In this document: positions 1 through 9,261 of the stretch, piece after piece
How positions within the stretch are numbered: the first letter of the stretch is position 1
Layout of the letters: the number at the start of each line of letters is the position of its first letter
Origin: Botryllus schlosseri
Taxonomy: Eukaryota > Chordata > Ascidiacea > Stolidobranchia > Styelidae
Direction: 5' to 3'
DNA length: 20,577 nucleotides
NCBI GenBank assembly: GCA_000444245.1
Contig: ATSW01016049.1
Coordinates: forward strand, 1-20,577
Notes under the pieces: generated by a model
Told to the model about the DNA's origin: nothing
Seen by the model: only the letters and a program-made list of their open reading frames with translations
Database searches by the model: none
Program-made: the position numbers and the translations under genes

Positions 1-594
1 ACTCAGTAAACCAAAACGCAATATTGGTGTTTGATTATATAGTGAGGACATGTAGACGCTTATTTAAAACAAACCAAGCATTCCGTTGATGATATCGTAC
101 ATGCGCCAGAAACAGTGGCGAGATTTGATAGGCTGGTCGACCTCAACAACTAATTTGTCAAAACTATAGGGATGAGAGTCGGTGGTACCAATTCTTAAAA
201 TAGGATTTAAATTTAAATCTGTCAGCAGCGATCGGTTCATAGATTTGTTAATTTCACTTTTGGTTCAGTTCCAGGATACACAATGCTGACAGCATCATAA
301 CCATGTTACCTTCAAACACGCTTCTGCTGTGTGTGGATAAAATATAAATACCATAATTCTACGCATACAGAGAGCGAATCTACCTGACACAAGCGCGAAT
401 CGTTTTTTATAAGAACATCCCTGAAAAAATTGAAACTGGAGTGGCCAATCTGAAATCACACTCGTGACCCGAATTACGTCAATCTCGTTTAGGATTTCTG
501 TGATTTTTAGTTTGAACCTTTCAAACTGCGTGAGCTTTATTATCGGTCTGTCGCGCCAGACATTAAACATAAAAAATAACCTAGGAAGTATTTA
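1..594. other. AT-rich sequence without a recognisable gene
   Basis: I see no coding exon, RNA gene or clear repeat in this stretch. Open frames here are short, have no family resemblance and lack credible splice sites in phase. It ends at the target duplication of the MITE that begins at 603. Confidence 0.6.
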
Positions 595-602
595 CCTTAG
601 AA

Positions 603-924
603 CAGTGGTTTTCAAACTATGCAAGAGACCAAACTTTGCCCCCTTACGATGGTGAAAGATTACGTGTCCCCTTTATCGTCATATCACAAAACGCAACCAG
701 GATGCTAGCAATCCTAACGGGTAGTTTGATGGCATGGAACGCTACGACTGTAGATGAGAGATTTTTAAATATGAAATTGAGACTAAATACAGAACAACAG
801 CTGTGAATTGGACGTAAATCGCGCGGAGCGCGAATTTTTTTTTCAGTTGATCTCAGCTTCACGCCCTTCTTAAGATGCTTTCACCCCCTCAAGGTGGGCG
901 CGCCCACCAGTTTGAGAACCACTT
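603..924. mobile_element. Non-autonomous hAT-type MITE, copy 1
   Basis: The element begins CAGTGGTTTTCAAACT (603-618) and ends AGTTTGAGAACCACTT (909-924), which are near-perfect terminal inverted repeats. It is flanked by the 8-bp sequences CCTTAGAA (595-602) and CCTTAAAA (925-932), which agree at 7 of 8 bases, as expected for an ageing hAT target duplication. Inside are blocks shared with copy 2 at 12901-13234, for example GATGCTAGCA and TTTGATGGCATGGAA, and a GGTGGGCGCGCCCACC palindrome near the right end. It has no coding capacity, so it must have been moved by a transposase encoded elsewhere. The hAT assignment rests on the CAGTGGTTCTCAA-type end and the 8-bp duplication. Confidence 0.88.
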
Positions 925-944
925 CCTTAAAAATATCATGGTGA

Positions 945-1100
945 AATATACTAAAAAGTTTAATCAAGTCCCTGCATTAATTCGATTTTTAGTATGCATT
1001 TCATCAATATTTTTAAAAAGTTTCTTTAGACTCTCGCGGGCCGCACAGAACGGTGTGGCGGGCCGCATGCGGCCCGCGGGCCGTAGTTTGCCCACCCCTG
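945..1100 (-). mobile_element. Terminal fragment of a second hAT-like transposon
   Basis: Read on the minus strand from 1100, the sequence starts CAGGGGTGGGCAAACTACGG and continues into GC-rich GGCCCGCGGGCC, a start typical of many animal hAT transposons. A perfect 20-bp palindrome (GCGGGCCGC/GCGGCCCGC around a central AT) lies at 1058-1077. Further in, towards 945, the DNA becomes AT-rich, and on the minus strand it reads as a short open peptide containing FKNIDEMHTKNRIN, possibly the start of old element sequence. No matching opposite end was found, so this is a truncated or solo terminus. The left limit is approximate. MITE copy 1 lies immediately to the left and may have inserted into this element. 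Confidence 0.6.
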
Positions 1101-1952
1101 GTGTAGAGTGTGTGGCATGACAGGGACCATACGCAGAAGGCTCATTCGCACACCGTGTGCGAATAAACATAACAACATAGTGCCACCGTGCTACGATAGA
1201 TGACCATTGACCAACGACAATTATATAAATTTTCGTTAATTTGAGGACCGTACTAAAAAATGAACCGAACATATACTTCCTAATAATGTGAGCGTAATTC
1301 ACAACATACCAGTGAGCCAATCAGAAGTTACTACAGCAGCTGAACAGTGAACACCCTGGTTCTATCACTTCAATCAATATCTGCAAAATAACACACCCCA
1401 GTGGAATGAGCCAATCGGGTAGCGTCGCGGGTCATGGGCCTTGCGCAGCTTCTGGCAAACGATTTACCTATGGATTTGCTATACGTTACAGTACTAGGCA
1501 ACCAACGGAAACATTCTTAGACTGGTAATGAGCTTAGCAAATATGATATGGTATACCATTTTGCGACAAATCGAAATCCAGAATTCAGTTGATATCTTGA
1601 AGCCAAGCTCGTAACAAACAATCCTCAAATGCCACATGAAAACTCAAGATCACTGAAAGTGAACACTGAACAGTCTATGTCCAATCAAAACCTTAAATTC
1701 ATTTTACCAAGTTCAAATTCAAGTATATGTCCATTTCCGTCCGTCAATCTACGAAACGCGTGAAGTGTACACAGGAAAGTCTGTATTTCAACAGATCATC
1801 GGACGAATGTGAGCACATAATTATTGCGAATACGTGTCGACGGTCGAGCCATCGCTATGTTGATTAGGAGGTATACGCGTGTCTCCGATACTGCAATTCT
1901 TCAACGTAATAAATGGCGTACCATAAATGTGGTATTCAGAGAGATTCCGTTA

Positions 1953-2016
1953 TTGCGGTATTACTTATTATATAATATATAAGTTGCATTATACTTATAT
2001 AAGTGGAATACTGCAA
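1953..2016. repeat. Imperfect 64-bp palindrome, AT-rich
   Basis: The arms TTGCGGTATT (1953) and AATACTGCAA (2007-2016) are near inverted repeats, and inside them TTATATA-type sequences continue the pairing. The perfect palindrome ACTTATATAAGT (1993-2004) lies in the right arm. The structure could be a small foldback element or a chance AT-rich hairpin. No target duplication was recognised. Confidence 0.5.
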
Positions 2017-2449
2017 CACAGGTGCCTAGGCGCAGCAAAGGCGCGGTATTTCGATGCATACATGTTGTTTTGAAAGACGAGCCCGAGGCGTTTGCCAAAA
2101 ACGGAAGTGGAGTATTATCCTATTCTTGCTAATTTCCTACCGCTTACAGCGTCTGGAGTCGTATTGTGCGGTACAAAATACGTCTAGCCGACTTGCGCAC
2201 GTCGGCAGCGCTTTTTAATTGAGCCTATCAAAATTCAGAGGTAACTCTGGCAGTATCGCTCCAGCGAAAAGGTCCGTACTACGAAACTATTCGAATAACA
2301 GATACAACTCATGCAGTTCCAAAGTATTGCTGTATCTTTTTGCAAAATCGATAGCGTCACGAATGCCTTGCAACTGATATGCAATGCATGCGCACGGCAG
2401 CTGCAACGTTACGTGTCCAAAAGCCATCGCAGTAATCGATCAGAATGTC

Positions 2450-2469
2450 TCGGCACATGATTGTGCCGA
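2450..2469. repeat. Perfect 8-bp-arm hairpin with 4-base loop
   Basis: TCGGCACA (2450-2457), loop TGAT, then TGTGCCGA (2462-2469) is an exact inverted repeat. No poly-T tract or transcription unit is attached to it, so its role is unknown. Confidence 0.6.
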
Positions 2470-3110
2470 AACTACAGTCGAAAATATTTCGAAGTCGTTC
2501 CAACTGGACCTATCCATCTCAATGAAAATTACGCGTTCCATATTTGTGGACGTTGGCCAGTCGCTACTTCTCGATTTTAATTTACATGTTCCACGCTCCG
2601 ATGGAATTCAGAACGATTATTGTCATATTCTCGCTTCCTCGAAGTTGGCTTGTAATGCAAGAGATAGGGCTTCTTGATCACGCGAATGCGCTTACGCCAA
2701 TTCTTTTACGAAATATGTATCGCTTGTCGATACAACCATATAGCAAAAGATTAGGTCATGCTGTAACCTACAGCAGCAATATCTTATTCTGCAATACAGA
2801 TCATCGTGTGTTTAAAAAGTCGCTTCGCGGTTCGTGGATGTGGTTTAGTTTGAACAGTGTTTCTTGTCCAACGCAATTGAGCGCGATCGTGAAATTCAAC
2901 CACCAGTTCTTCGTGTTACCGAAAGAATATTGTTTCATGGCAATTCAATTATCCATGGATTTATCTGAAGGTATTGCAATGTTATTATTTCCGTGGGTTT
3001 GGTCGGAAACCACCGACATGCACCACATTGTTGTCGGGTGACCGCTTGGGACTTGGGAGGTATACTCCGCCAGCATTTGCCCTCCTACGTTCACGAACCG
3101 ACACCGACAG

Positions 3111-3120
3111 CCATAAAAGG
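3111..3120 (+). promoter_or_regulatory. CArG box (SRF site) overlapping a TATA-like element
   Basis: CCATAAAAGG fits the CC(A/T)6GG serum-response-factor consensus exactly, and CATAAAAGG also resembles a TATA box. It lies about 670 bp upstream of the inferred KLF start codon. A CRE-like TGACGTAA follows near 3177. TIEG-type KLF genes are known as immediate-early, growth-factor-induced genes, so an SRF site is plausible. Whether it acts as core promoter or enhancer is inference. Confidence 0.5.
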
Positions 3121-3786
3121 GTTAGTGAGACCGCATTCATGTAATCATTCAGCGGCACAATGGATTACGTGTGTATGACGTAACCGGCGATCAAAGTCCA
3201 AAAGGAATTAAATCGGAAGCGTTAGACTTACGGGAATTTCGTCCTCGTGTGACGTAGCAACAGCTCGTATCTTTTGTCATGCAAGTTCGATGGTAGTTCG
3301 GAAATTAGAAGGGCAGATAGAGGAACAAAACAAATATTCCAGTGGTAACTTGTAGAATTAGCACGATCCAATTGTCAAAGGTTAAAATAGATGGTGTGGC
3401 CCAGTCGCAATCTAAATGGCTTTCGGTGTGGGCGTGGAGACGGGCTTTCTCAAGTTATGTAAGCCAACCACACACGGGTCTTTTGTCGGTGTCCTCGACA
3501 CCACGAGAGCTAACTGAATCGTTCACGCCGGTATCCATATCGCGATCACGCGCTGGCTGCGTGATTCTAGACTGCGCGTGGTGTAATAGCGCGCGCTGAT
3601 TGGTCGAGACGCGATACCCGCCTACAAAGAGGCGTCCGAGCCCACTGTATGATGCGAACCCGTATGATCGTTTTTGTCCAGATCTACGACTCGATTTCTC
3701 TTATACACGAACTTGTTATTATTCATGATCCAACCGTCCTAGAAGGAGGAGCTCCCGGACAGTGCTCTTGCATATTGAGAAAACAC
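3121..3786 (+). promoter_or_regulatory. Probable promoter-proximal region and 5' leader of the KLF gene
   Basis: This CpG-containing stretch has no protein-like open frame of its own. An inverted CCAAT box (CTGATTGG, 3596-3603) lies in a GCGCGC-rich context. ATG codons at 3649, 3652 and 3664 are in frame with the inferred first KLF exon and have no intervening stop, so the protein could start upstream of 3787. They are in poor initiation context. The transcription start cannot be placed from sequence alone. Confidence 0.4.
3596..3603 (-). promoter_or_regulatory. Inverted CCAAT box
   Basis: Read on the minus strand this is CCAATCAG, a good NF-Y-type CCAAT box. It is flanked by GCGCGC and lies about 190 bp upstream of the inferred KLF start codon, a normal distance for a promoter CCAAT element. 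Confidence 0.45.
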
Positions 3787-3867
3787 ATGGTTTTAGTCAA
3801 AACCGAGTTAGAAATGCGATCTTTGCCTTGTTCACCGTCGAGGTCGCCTACGTCTGAAGGATACGAA
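3787..3867 (+). CDS. KLF10/11-like: Inferred first coding exon of the KLF10/11-like gene
   Basis: The exon encodes 27 residues beginning [18 protein letters not shown] and ending in GYE. It stops at a strong donor, GAA|GTGAGT (3868-3873). The donor is in phase 0 with the acceptor TTCTCGTTGCAG|GT at 4636/4637, so the product reads GYE-VLACS without a stop. The VKTE motif and the Ser/Pro-rich content fit a KLF N-terminus. The ATG at 3787 has G at +4 but C at -3, and upstream in-frame ATGs exist at 3649-3666, so initiation may be further left. A competing model begins inside exon 2, at 4688 (AAAATGG, a good context), from a promoter in the intron. Confidence 0.65.
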
Positions 3868-6800
3868 GTGAGTACCGCGTAATAATGATTTCATCACAAT
3901 TTTAAAGTCAGAATTGCGAAAGGTTGTCAGATATTCATATTTTAGGAATGTATACACTAAATATCCTCGCAGTTAGGAAGTTCAGACATACCAGCTACAG
4001 TTGCGCTACTGACCGAGCGACGAATTCAATTTCGTTGATTAGCGCGCTAGGACTACGTGTTAGCTCAACGCTTTTTATCTCAATACGCGCAATGTAGTTG
4101 TTTGATGAGGTAGTGGTTACAAAGTAGTGTTTTGATATGTGCAACTAGTTGACTACGGTGCTTGCATACGATACTATTGCGCGATTGAGAGAACAGCTGT
4201 CTTTGTTTACATTCGCTATCGTCGGAATCGTAGTAAGCGGTTTGTAGGCGAAGGGTCATGTTACGCCGTTTCGATTTAATACAGTTATCCATTTTCTACT
4301 CGAAATTAGAGTCCTGCGTCCGTCTCCCGATTCTTTGTCGCGATTTCGGACATTTCCTCGCGATGTTGTAATTCTCCGTGTATTGGTGACGTCACTTTAC
4401 GCGTCTGGCAACGCCCACAGACTACAGACGCGATCACGCACCCGGCGCGTGCCGCGATGCTGACCGTTACCGTGACGCCTCAAAAGCTTAGGCTGGGAAA
4501 GTCGAATGTTTCAGTTTCCGCGGTAGTTCATAGCCTCCGGCGGAGTAATTGAATTCACCGCGTTCCTAATTTTAGAATGTCTATCTTCTACGTTTTCGCT
4601 TCGACGTTTTCGCTAAGTATGTTATTCTCGTTGCAGGTTTTGGCGTGCTCCAATTCGCCGTCTTTGAGTTCCGCGCATTCTGCGAAAATGGTGTCGTTTT
4701 CCGCCGTTGCCAAAGACACTAGTAAAGAACGCGTACGCCACCACAGCTCCGCGTGTAAAGGCTCCAGCGAATGGGACGCCGCAAACGTGCTGCTATCTAT
4801 CCGCAATTGCGACGTATCCGGCAGCGAAGCTTCTACCTCGTCAACAACATCTACCACGACCGCGACTTCTACAAAACTATCCAGCCCGCCGCAAAGAAAA
4901 CCATTGTTGCACCCGAGACTGCGTTTTCGAAAACATTACATAGATAATTATAGCGGATTTAGCCGAAAAATAGATTCTTATTCGGCACCGCCGACACCGT
5001 GCGAAAGCCCGAAGCCTACAGACAGCCCAACGGCCGCGTTGACACCGCCGTACACACCACCGCCTAACAGCACCGCGATGGATTCGCAGTTTATCCCAGC
5101 ACAACTTACTAATTCGGAACCCACAATGGCCGTATCAAGCCAAGGAGCCGCTACCGTCGTGACTGCGTCGCAACAGCATTTTCTGCAACGCGTCAGCAAC
5201 AAATTACTGCGCCACAGCAATCATCAGATGAGCCATCAGCGTAGCGATGTCACAGGCCGTAGGCGACACGGTAGCGACGGGTACTTGATTCACCACACTG
5301 CTAAAAGGATTCGTTTAATGCTTGACGAAAGACATCAGGTGGTTCCTCCCGCGCCTGAATTACGACTGATACCGAAGCCGCCTGTCAGCAGTTGTAACTC
5401 TGAAAAATCGCAATCGCCTTCGGAATCGGCGTTTTCGAGACCGGTGCCGCCGAACAATTTAGACACGCCCCATCTGTCTCCGAGCATGTTTTTATCGTCT
5501 TGTCCGTCGAGCAATTGCCCGTCGCCGACCGAAAATCATTCGAATCACAACCCTGCCCATTTGCGCACGCCGATGTACCTTACCCCTATCTCATCTCCCT
5601 TGCACCACGCTCAAGACGAAGGCGCGTCCGAGCACCAGCACTTGTCTTCCATACAGGAAGAAGCCGACATTGCGCGTAAGGAAGACGTGAAATCGCCGCC
5701 TACTATAATACAAGCCACACCGGCGCAGGCCTTGAAAGTCGAGCCTTTCGTACAAGCCTCGAAGCTCGAAATGAAAACGGAGAGAGAAAAATCGCCGTCG
5801 ACATCGCAGACACAGCCTAGAATCGTTCTAGCACAAAATTTGGAAGCACCCAAGCACTCGCCCGAGTTTCTGGCGCCCAAGCCGATGAGCAAGGCGCCGC
5901 TGCGCGAAATTAAACCCAACGTGAGGCCGACTAGCTTCCGTTCCATCAACGTGCCCACGATATCGAATGAGCAGGAAATACCGACGTCGACTATCTTGCC
6001 TGTGAAAGTCGGGCTTGAAAATACCGTGGAAACAGTTGGACCGGACGGGGTAAAATCGATGCCTGATCAATTTCATCCAGTGCCCGGCACTAATATCCAA
6101 GCCATGCCGATTATGATAATGGGGAACGTGCAAGCTTTGCAACAAGCTGGCAGCGCTATGTTGTTGGTCGTAAATCCGCATGCTGCTAACACCACTCAAA
6201 TTGTTAGTCAAACCACAATAGCGCCGGCTAAGTCATCGCCTAACCCGCACTCGACGCAAGGAAACGTGCCGATAGCTCCGTTACTATCGACGTCAAACGC
6301 GCTAGCGTCCAGCATCGTTTTCACGCAGTCTTCAGGATTGGCGTTCGCGCAAGGCGCGGAACCCCGCGCGCCCGTGAAATCCGAAAGCGACTCGCGCAAA
6401 CGCAGCCACGAATGTCCCTACCCGAACTGCGGCAAGACCTACTTCAAAAGCAGCCATTTGAAAGCTCATCTGCGCACTCACACAGGGGAGAAACCGTTTA
6501 AATGCACTTGGGAAGGTTGCGAGAAGCGGTTCGCGCGGTCCGACGAATTGTCGCGCCACAGACGCACTCACACGGGAGAGAAGAGATTCGAATGCCCGGT
6601 GTGCAAGAGGCGATTCATGCGAAGCGATCATTTAACCAAGCACATGAAGAGACACTCGGAAGGGCGCAGAATCCCGAATTGGCAGAAAGAAGTCAACAAG
6701 TTGAACCGACAGTGTTCTCAAGAAACTGCGCAATCGGTGACGAGCAATATGTTACCAGCACAGTCGCAGGCTTACAAACAAGAAGTCAGCATACTGCCGC

Positions 6801-6901
6801 AGACTGTCACGATCGCGCAGGGCATATTCACAAACAGCGCGGTGCGTCAGCAAGTCAAAATAGCCCCGGCGCCGCCCAAAAGCGTCACCGGCTTGGCGTG
6901 A
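3787..6901 (+). CDS. KLF10/11-like: Kruppel-like factor of the KLF10/KLF11 (TIEG/cabut) group, two coding exons
   Basis: Nuclear zinc-finger transcription factor expected to bind GC/CACCC boxes, mostly as a repressor. The inferred CDS joins 3787-3867 to 4637-6901, giving 781 residues; the splice is phase 0 on both sides. Three C2H2 fingers occupy residues about 620-700, with ligands C620, C625, H638, H642; C650, C655, H668, H672; C680, C683, H696, H700, and standard TGEKPF and TGEKRF linkers. The finger tips [16 protein letters not shown] and MRSDHLTK, and the following [11 protein letters not shown], are hallmarks of KLF10/11. Residues 72-86 ([13 protein letters not shown]) match the Sin3-interaction helix, and LTPPYTPPP (162-170) matches the R2-like segment. 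The remainder is Ser/Pro/Thr-rich and disordered-looking. SUMO-type sites VKTE (4-7), LKVE (393-396) and VKSE (607-610) are present. It converges on HADHA. The finger region is certain; the exact start is not. Confidence 0.93.
4387..4394. promoter_or_regulatory. Perfect cAMP-response element in KLF intron 1
   Basis: TGACGTCA is the full palindromic CRE. It sits next to an inverted CCAAT (TATTGG, 4381-4386) in the CpG-rich tract 4310-4560, which contains CGCG, GGCGCG and CCGCGG words. It lies 190 bp before the fallback start at 4577 and 301 bp before the well-placed ATG at 4688. This arrangement looks like an alternative, CREB/ATF-responsive promoter inside the first intron. Confidence 0.55.
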
Positions 6902-7610
6902 ATTCGCAGTCGCTAGCTTACGAAAAAGGGGCTGCTTCACTGTATCGAAATTGTAGCCGAATTTGCGATTTTTTCGCGGTGTCATTTTTGTCTGTGTACG
7001 TTGCATGTTCTCTACGAAAAGAGTTTTTCGTTATATTCGTATCCTTTGGTTGCTGTATAGTGTCATCTCGTGTATTAGTTCCATATTTCTATGCGAAATA
7101 ATTTCGTTTCGAATCGAACACATGTCTGTTTAATACTGTTTTGGTGGGCGGCCTAGGATTGCGGGGAAAACCGGCGTCGCGTCGGGCTGATTGATCGAGA
7201 AAGGAGGCGGTTTCAAGTTGTTTTAGATTTAGGGAATGTGTTTTCAGTGGAAGATAGTGCGAGTTTTGCTTTGGGATGCTCTTTACTAGAGGTTCCCAAA
7301 GGAGTCAGCGGTGCGGGTTGTCCAGGAGTATTGCCATAACCTTCTATAACACTAATCCCAAGTAAAAGTGAGTCAAAACACATGCCAGCTACACAAAGTG
7401 GCACTAGACAGACGCTAGTAAATAGTTTCAAAGAGTAAATCTGGTTGAAGGTCGCATACTGCAGCACATTCGAAAATGCATGATGGGATGAATATTCGAG
7501 ATCAACGCAAAACGACTGATGACACCACAACTGTGATCTTATGAAAATTTCACTGAAAAATGTGATGCTAACCTAGCCCAAATTAAATTTAGTATTTTCA
7601 AAATTCAAAT
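6902..7610 (+). other. 3' flank and probable 3' UTR of the KLF gene
   Basis: No further coding sequence is seen after the TGA at 6899-6901. An ATTAAA hexamer occurs at 7582-7587 and weaker AATAAT-like words near 7094; a canonical AATAAA appears only at 7801, inside a repeat. The transcript end cannot be fixed. A GC-rich patch (7142-7185) has no obvious function. Confidence 0.45.
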
Positions 7611-7613
7611 TTA

Positions 7614-7735
7614 GCAGTGGTAAGTAGAAGCAGAAGTTGACTAAAACATGACCACTTGAGTGAGTAGTACAAGTACGCAGAATGTACTTGAGTACTCCTA
7701 AAAAGTAGAAGTGCCTCGTCACTTTTCCAAGCTGT
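7614..7735 (-). repeat. Dispersed 'TACTTCTACTCAAGTA' repeat, left-half copy on minus strand
   Basis: On the minus strand the sequence reads GTGACGAGGCACTTCTACTT, then GAGTACTCAAGTAC and ACTCAAGTGGTCATGTTTTAG. This follows the same order of motifs as the copies in the HADHA introns at about 10665, 13458, 15776 and 17817. It is the only copy seen outside HADHA and the only one in this orientation. Confidence 0.6.
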
Positions 7736-7826
7736 TTCGACACCTTCCTATCTTTTCATTGTATTGCAGTCTTGTGATGTTTTGAAGCGATGAAAATATT
7801 AATAAACCTGATTGATTGATTGATTG
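7734..7826 (+). mobile_element. 3' end of a non-LTR retroposon or SINE with (GATT)n tail, copy 1
   Basis: The block runs from GTTTCGACACCTTCCTATC through TCATTGTATTGCAGTCTT to AATAAACCTG followed by (GATT)n at about 7810-7826. A short tandem tail after an AATAAA-like word is typical of CR1/L2/RTE-like LINE ends and the SINEs that borrow them. Related tails lie at 8311-8404 and 9187-9261. No reverse-transcriptase coding sequence is present. Confidence 0.6.
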
Positions 7827-8310
7827 ACTACCTCTGCAATGTAGCGATACACTTGGCTTGGGTAAGTGCGATTGATGTATTTATCCCCGTCGCTTCGCCA
7901 TTGTATTCAAGTATTCAGGCTTTAAGTGATAGGACGGGACTGAATACAGCTAGCTATAAACAAACGAACAGTTTAGATCTCTGGGACCCATGAAAAATCA
8001 ATTGCGTATCATGTTCGACCGCTAGTTCCAATACTTTGTTCAGATTGGGTCTGGGAAATTACGTTTGTAGCAACAAGTAAGCCTTAAGAATTTTTCTACC
8101 TTACAAATCGCAGACCGTACACTACAGGCGTGCATCAGTGAGATACGAAAGGAGGCGATACTGCTATCGCATCTCATCATATTAGCCAGACGTGCGTCGG
8201 TTGCGTAACACCCGAGCATTAGTTGGTTTATCATCTGTGGTGCGGACAACTCAATGCACCGAATAACTTTGACAAAGTATTAAAATTGAAATGCGAACAG
8301 CTATTCGTTG

Positions 8311-8404
8311 CTGTCCGACACCGATTCCTGTAATGTATTGCTATATCGCTGTCACTGGTAACTTCGAATCCACTGGAAAAAATAATAGACCTGATTGATT
8401 GATT
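8311..8404 (+). mobile_element. 3' end of the same GATT-tailed retroposon, copy 2
   Basis: This diverged copy keeps CTGTCCGACACCGATTCCT, TGTATTGCTATATCGCTGT and the end AATAATAGACCTGATTGATTGATT. The tail is shorter and the AATAAA-like word has changed. Confidence 0.5.
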
Positions 8405-8713
8405 AACGAAAATCAATATCGCTAGATATGCACCAGAAAAGAAAGGGAGTTGGCAAATCCATCGCCGTCGACTCTGATGCGAGTTTCGGCACTAGTACGC
8501 TTCGAGTGTCGGGGATTTAAGTAGGCTTCTCTTCCTATGTCGCATATATTAAGGCGTCTGAGAAAATGTCCGGAGAAAGACACTGTGAGGGTGAGGGTGG
8601 ATGAAAAGACGAGGATAAGCATCCAAATAGAAGAAAGCCGATAGATCGAGATCGAACAGCGTCCCATCGAGCATCAGGCCGAGGTGGATGCCAGATTGAG
8701 AGATCATATATTG
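8405..8713. other. Intergenic sequence, no gene recognised
   Basis: The minus strand is open for part of this stretch, but the predicted peptide resembles no known family and has no splice context. It lies between a retroposon tail and a MITE and may itself be old repeat sequence. Confidence 0.4.
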
Positions 8714-8715
8714 TA

Positions 8716-9050
8716 GGGTTACCATATTTTGNAAATCTGAAAAGAGGACACTNTTTCAAAATTNTCAAACTTGCATAACTGGAGGAAAATCCTGAAAAAA
8801 TGGTAATTTTTACNACTTCGTGGTCGGTTGACTAAAAAATAGGTCAACTTTCNGGCCCAGCTCCCGAAATACCAGCCGGAGCGTTACTTCAGTGCAGGTT
8901 TANTGTCGAATTTTNCCCTATGTTTAACCTGAGTTCACAGAAAAGAGGACAAAATCTCAAAANAGAGGANATTTGGGCGTCCTCCAAGGACACTTTCAAG
9001 AANGTCAAAGAAGAGGACAAATCCTCTTAAAAGAGGACGTATGGTAACCC
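8716..9050. mobile_element. TA-flanked MITE with GGGTTACCATA inverted ends, copy 1
   Basis: The ends GGGTTACCATA (8716-8726) and TATGGTAACCC (9040-9050; one base of the longer arm differs after this) are inverted repeats, flanked by TA on both sides (8714-8715 and 9051-9052), as for Tc1/mariner-type insertions. Just inside both ends lie repeated AAGAGGACA-type words on opposite strands. A second copy lies at 14908-15211. The element has no coding capacity. Scattered single n bases fall almost entirely inside it, suggesting uncertain consensus calling in a multicopy sequence. Confidence 0.82.
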
Positions 9051-9186
9051 TAATAAATTAAATTATNCTATCTGTTAGATGCNGCGANTTGTGTCCANCG
9101 TATCGCATACTACACGGTGTGTCTTGAGCTGGTAAAAATAATAGAACAGTCGGCTATAGGCGTCTGATTTCGAAGACTACCCCAAG

Positions 9187-9261
9187 TCGTTTCGAAACTT
9201 CCTATCTTTCATTGTATCGCAATCTTATGGTGCATTGAAATTGTTCGCAATAAATTGAATT
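9187..9261 (+). mobile_element. 3' end of the GATT-tailed retroposon, copy 3
   Basis: GTCGTTTCGAAACTTCCTATC, TTTCATTGTATCGCAATCTTATGG and CAATAAATTGAATTGG repeat the order seen at 7734-7826. The tail here is ATTGAATTG rather than GATT repeats. Confidence 0.5.

Larger units (their letters stand above)
1101..3100. other. Non-coding region without a recognised gene
   Basis: Several open frames exist here (2384-2677 and 2544-3041 on the plus strand are the largest), but their products have low-complexity, unfamiliar sequences, and neighbouring frames are equally open. I do not call them genes. Two CCAAT motifs in the same orientation (GAGCCAATCAG at 1314-1324 and GAGCCAATCGG at 1408-1418) sit about 95 bp apart within a short direct repeat. 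Two hairpins are listed separately. The region could contain distal regulatory DNA for the KLF gene, but nothing proves it. Confidence 0.5.

Noticed and set aside
2384-3041. Overlapping plus-strand open frames of 97 and 165 codons
   Set aside because: Two frames are open over the same bases, the peptides have no recognisable domain, and neither connects in phase to the KLF exons.
3342-3599. 85-codon open frame in the inferred KLF leader
   Set aside because: No family resemblance; at most an upstream open frame if the transcript starts near 3140.
4577-4636. Signal-peptide-like N-terminus ([19 protein letters not shown]) of the KLF open frame
   Set aside because: It ends at a good splice acceptor and precedes a nuclear transcription factor; it is most likely intron sequence read in frame, not a secretion signal.
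4588-6631. Several antisense open frames of 60-127 codons across the KLF exon
   Set aside because: They are shadows of a GC-rich coding exon; none resembles a known family or shows its own splice or start context.
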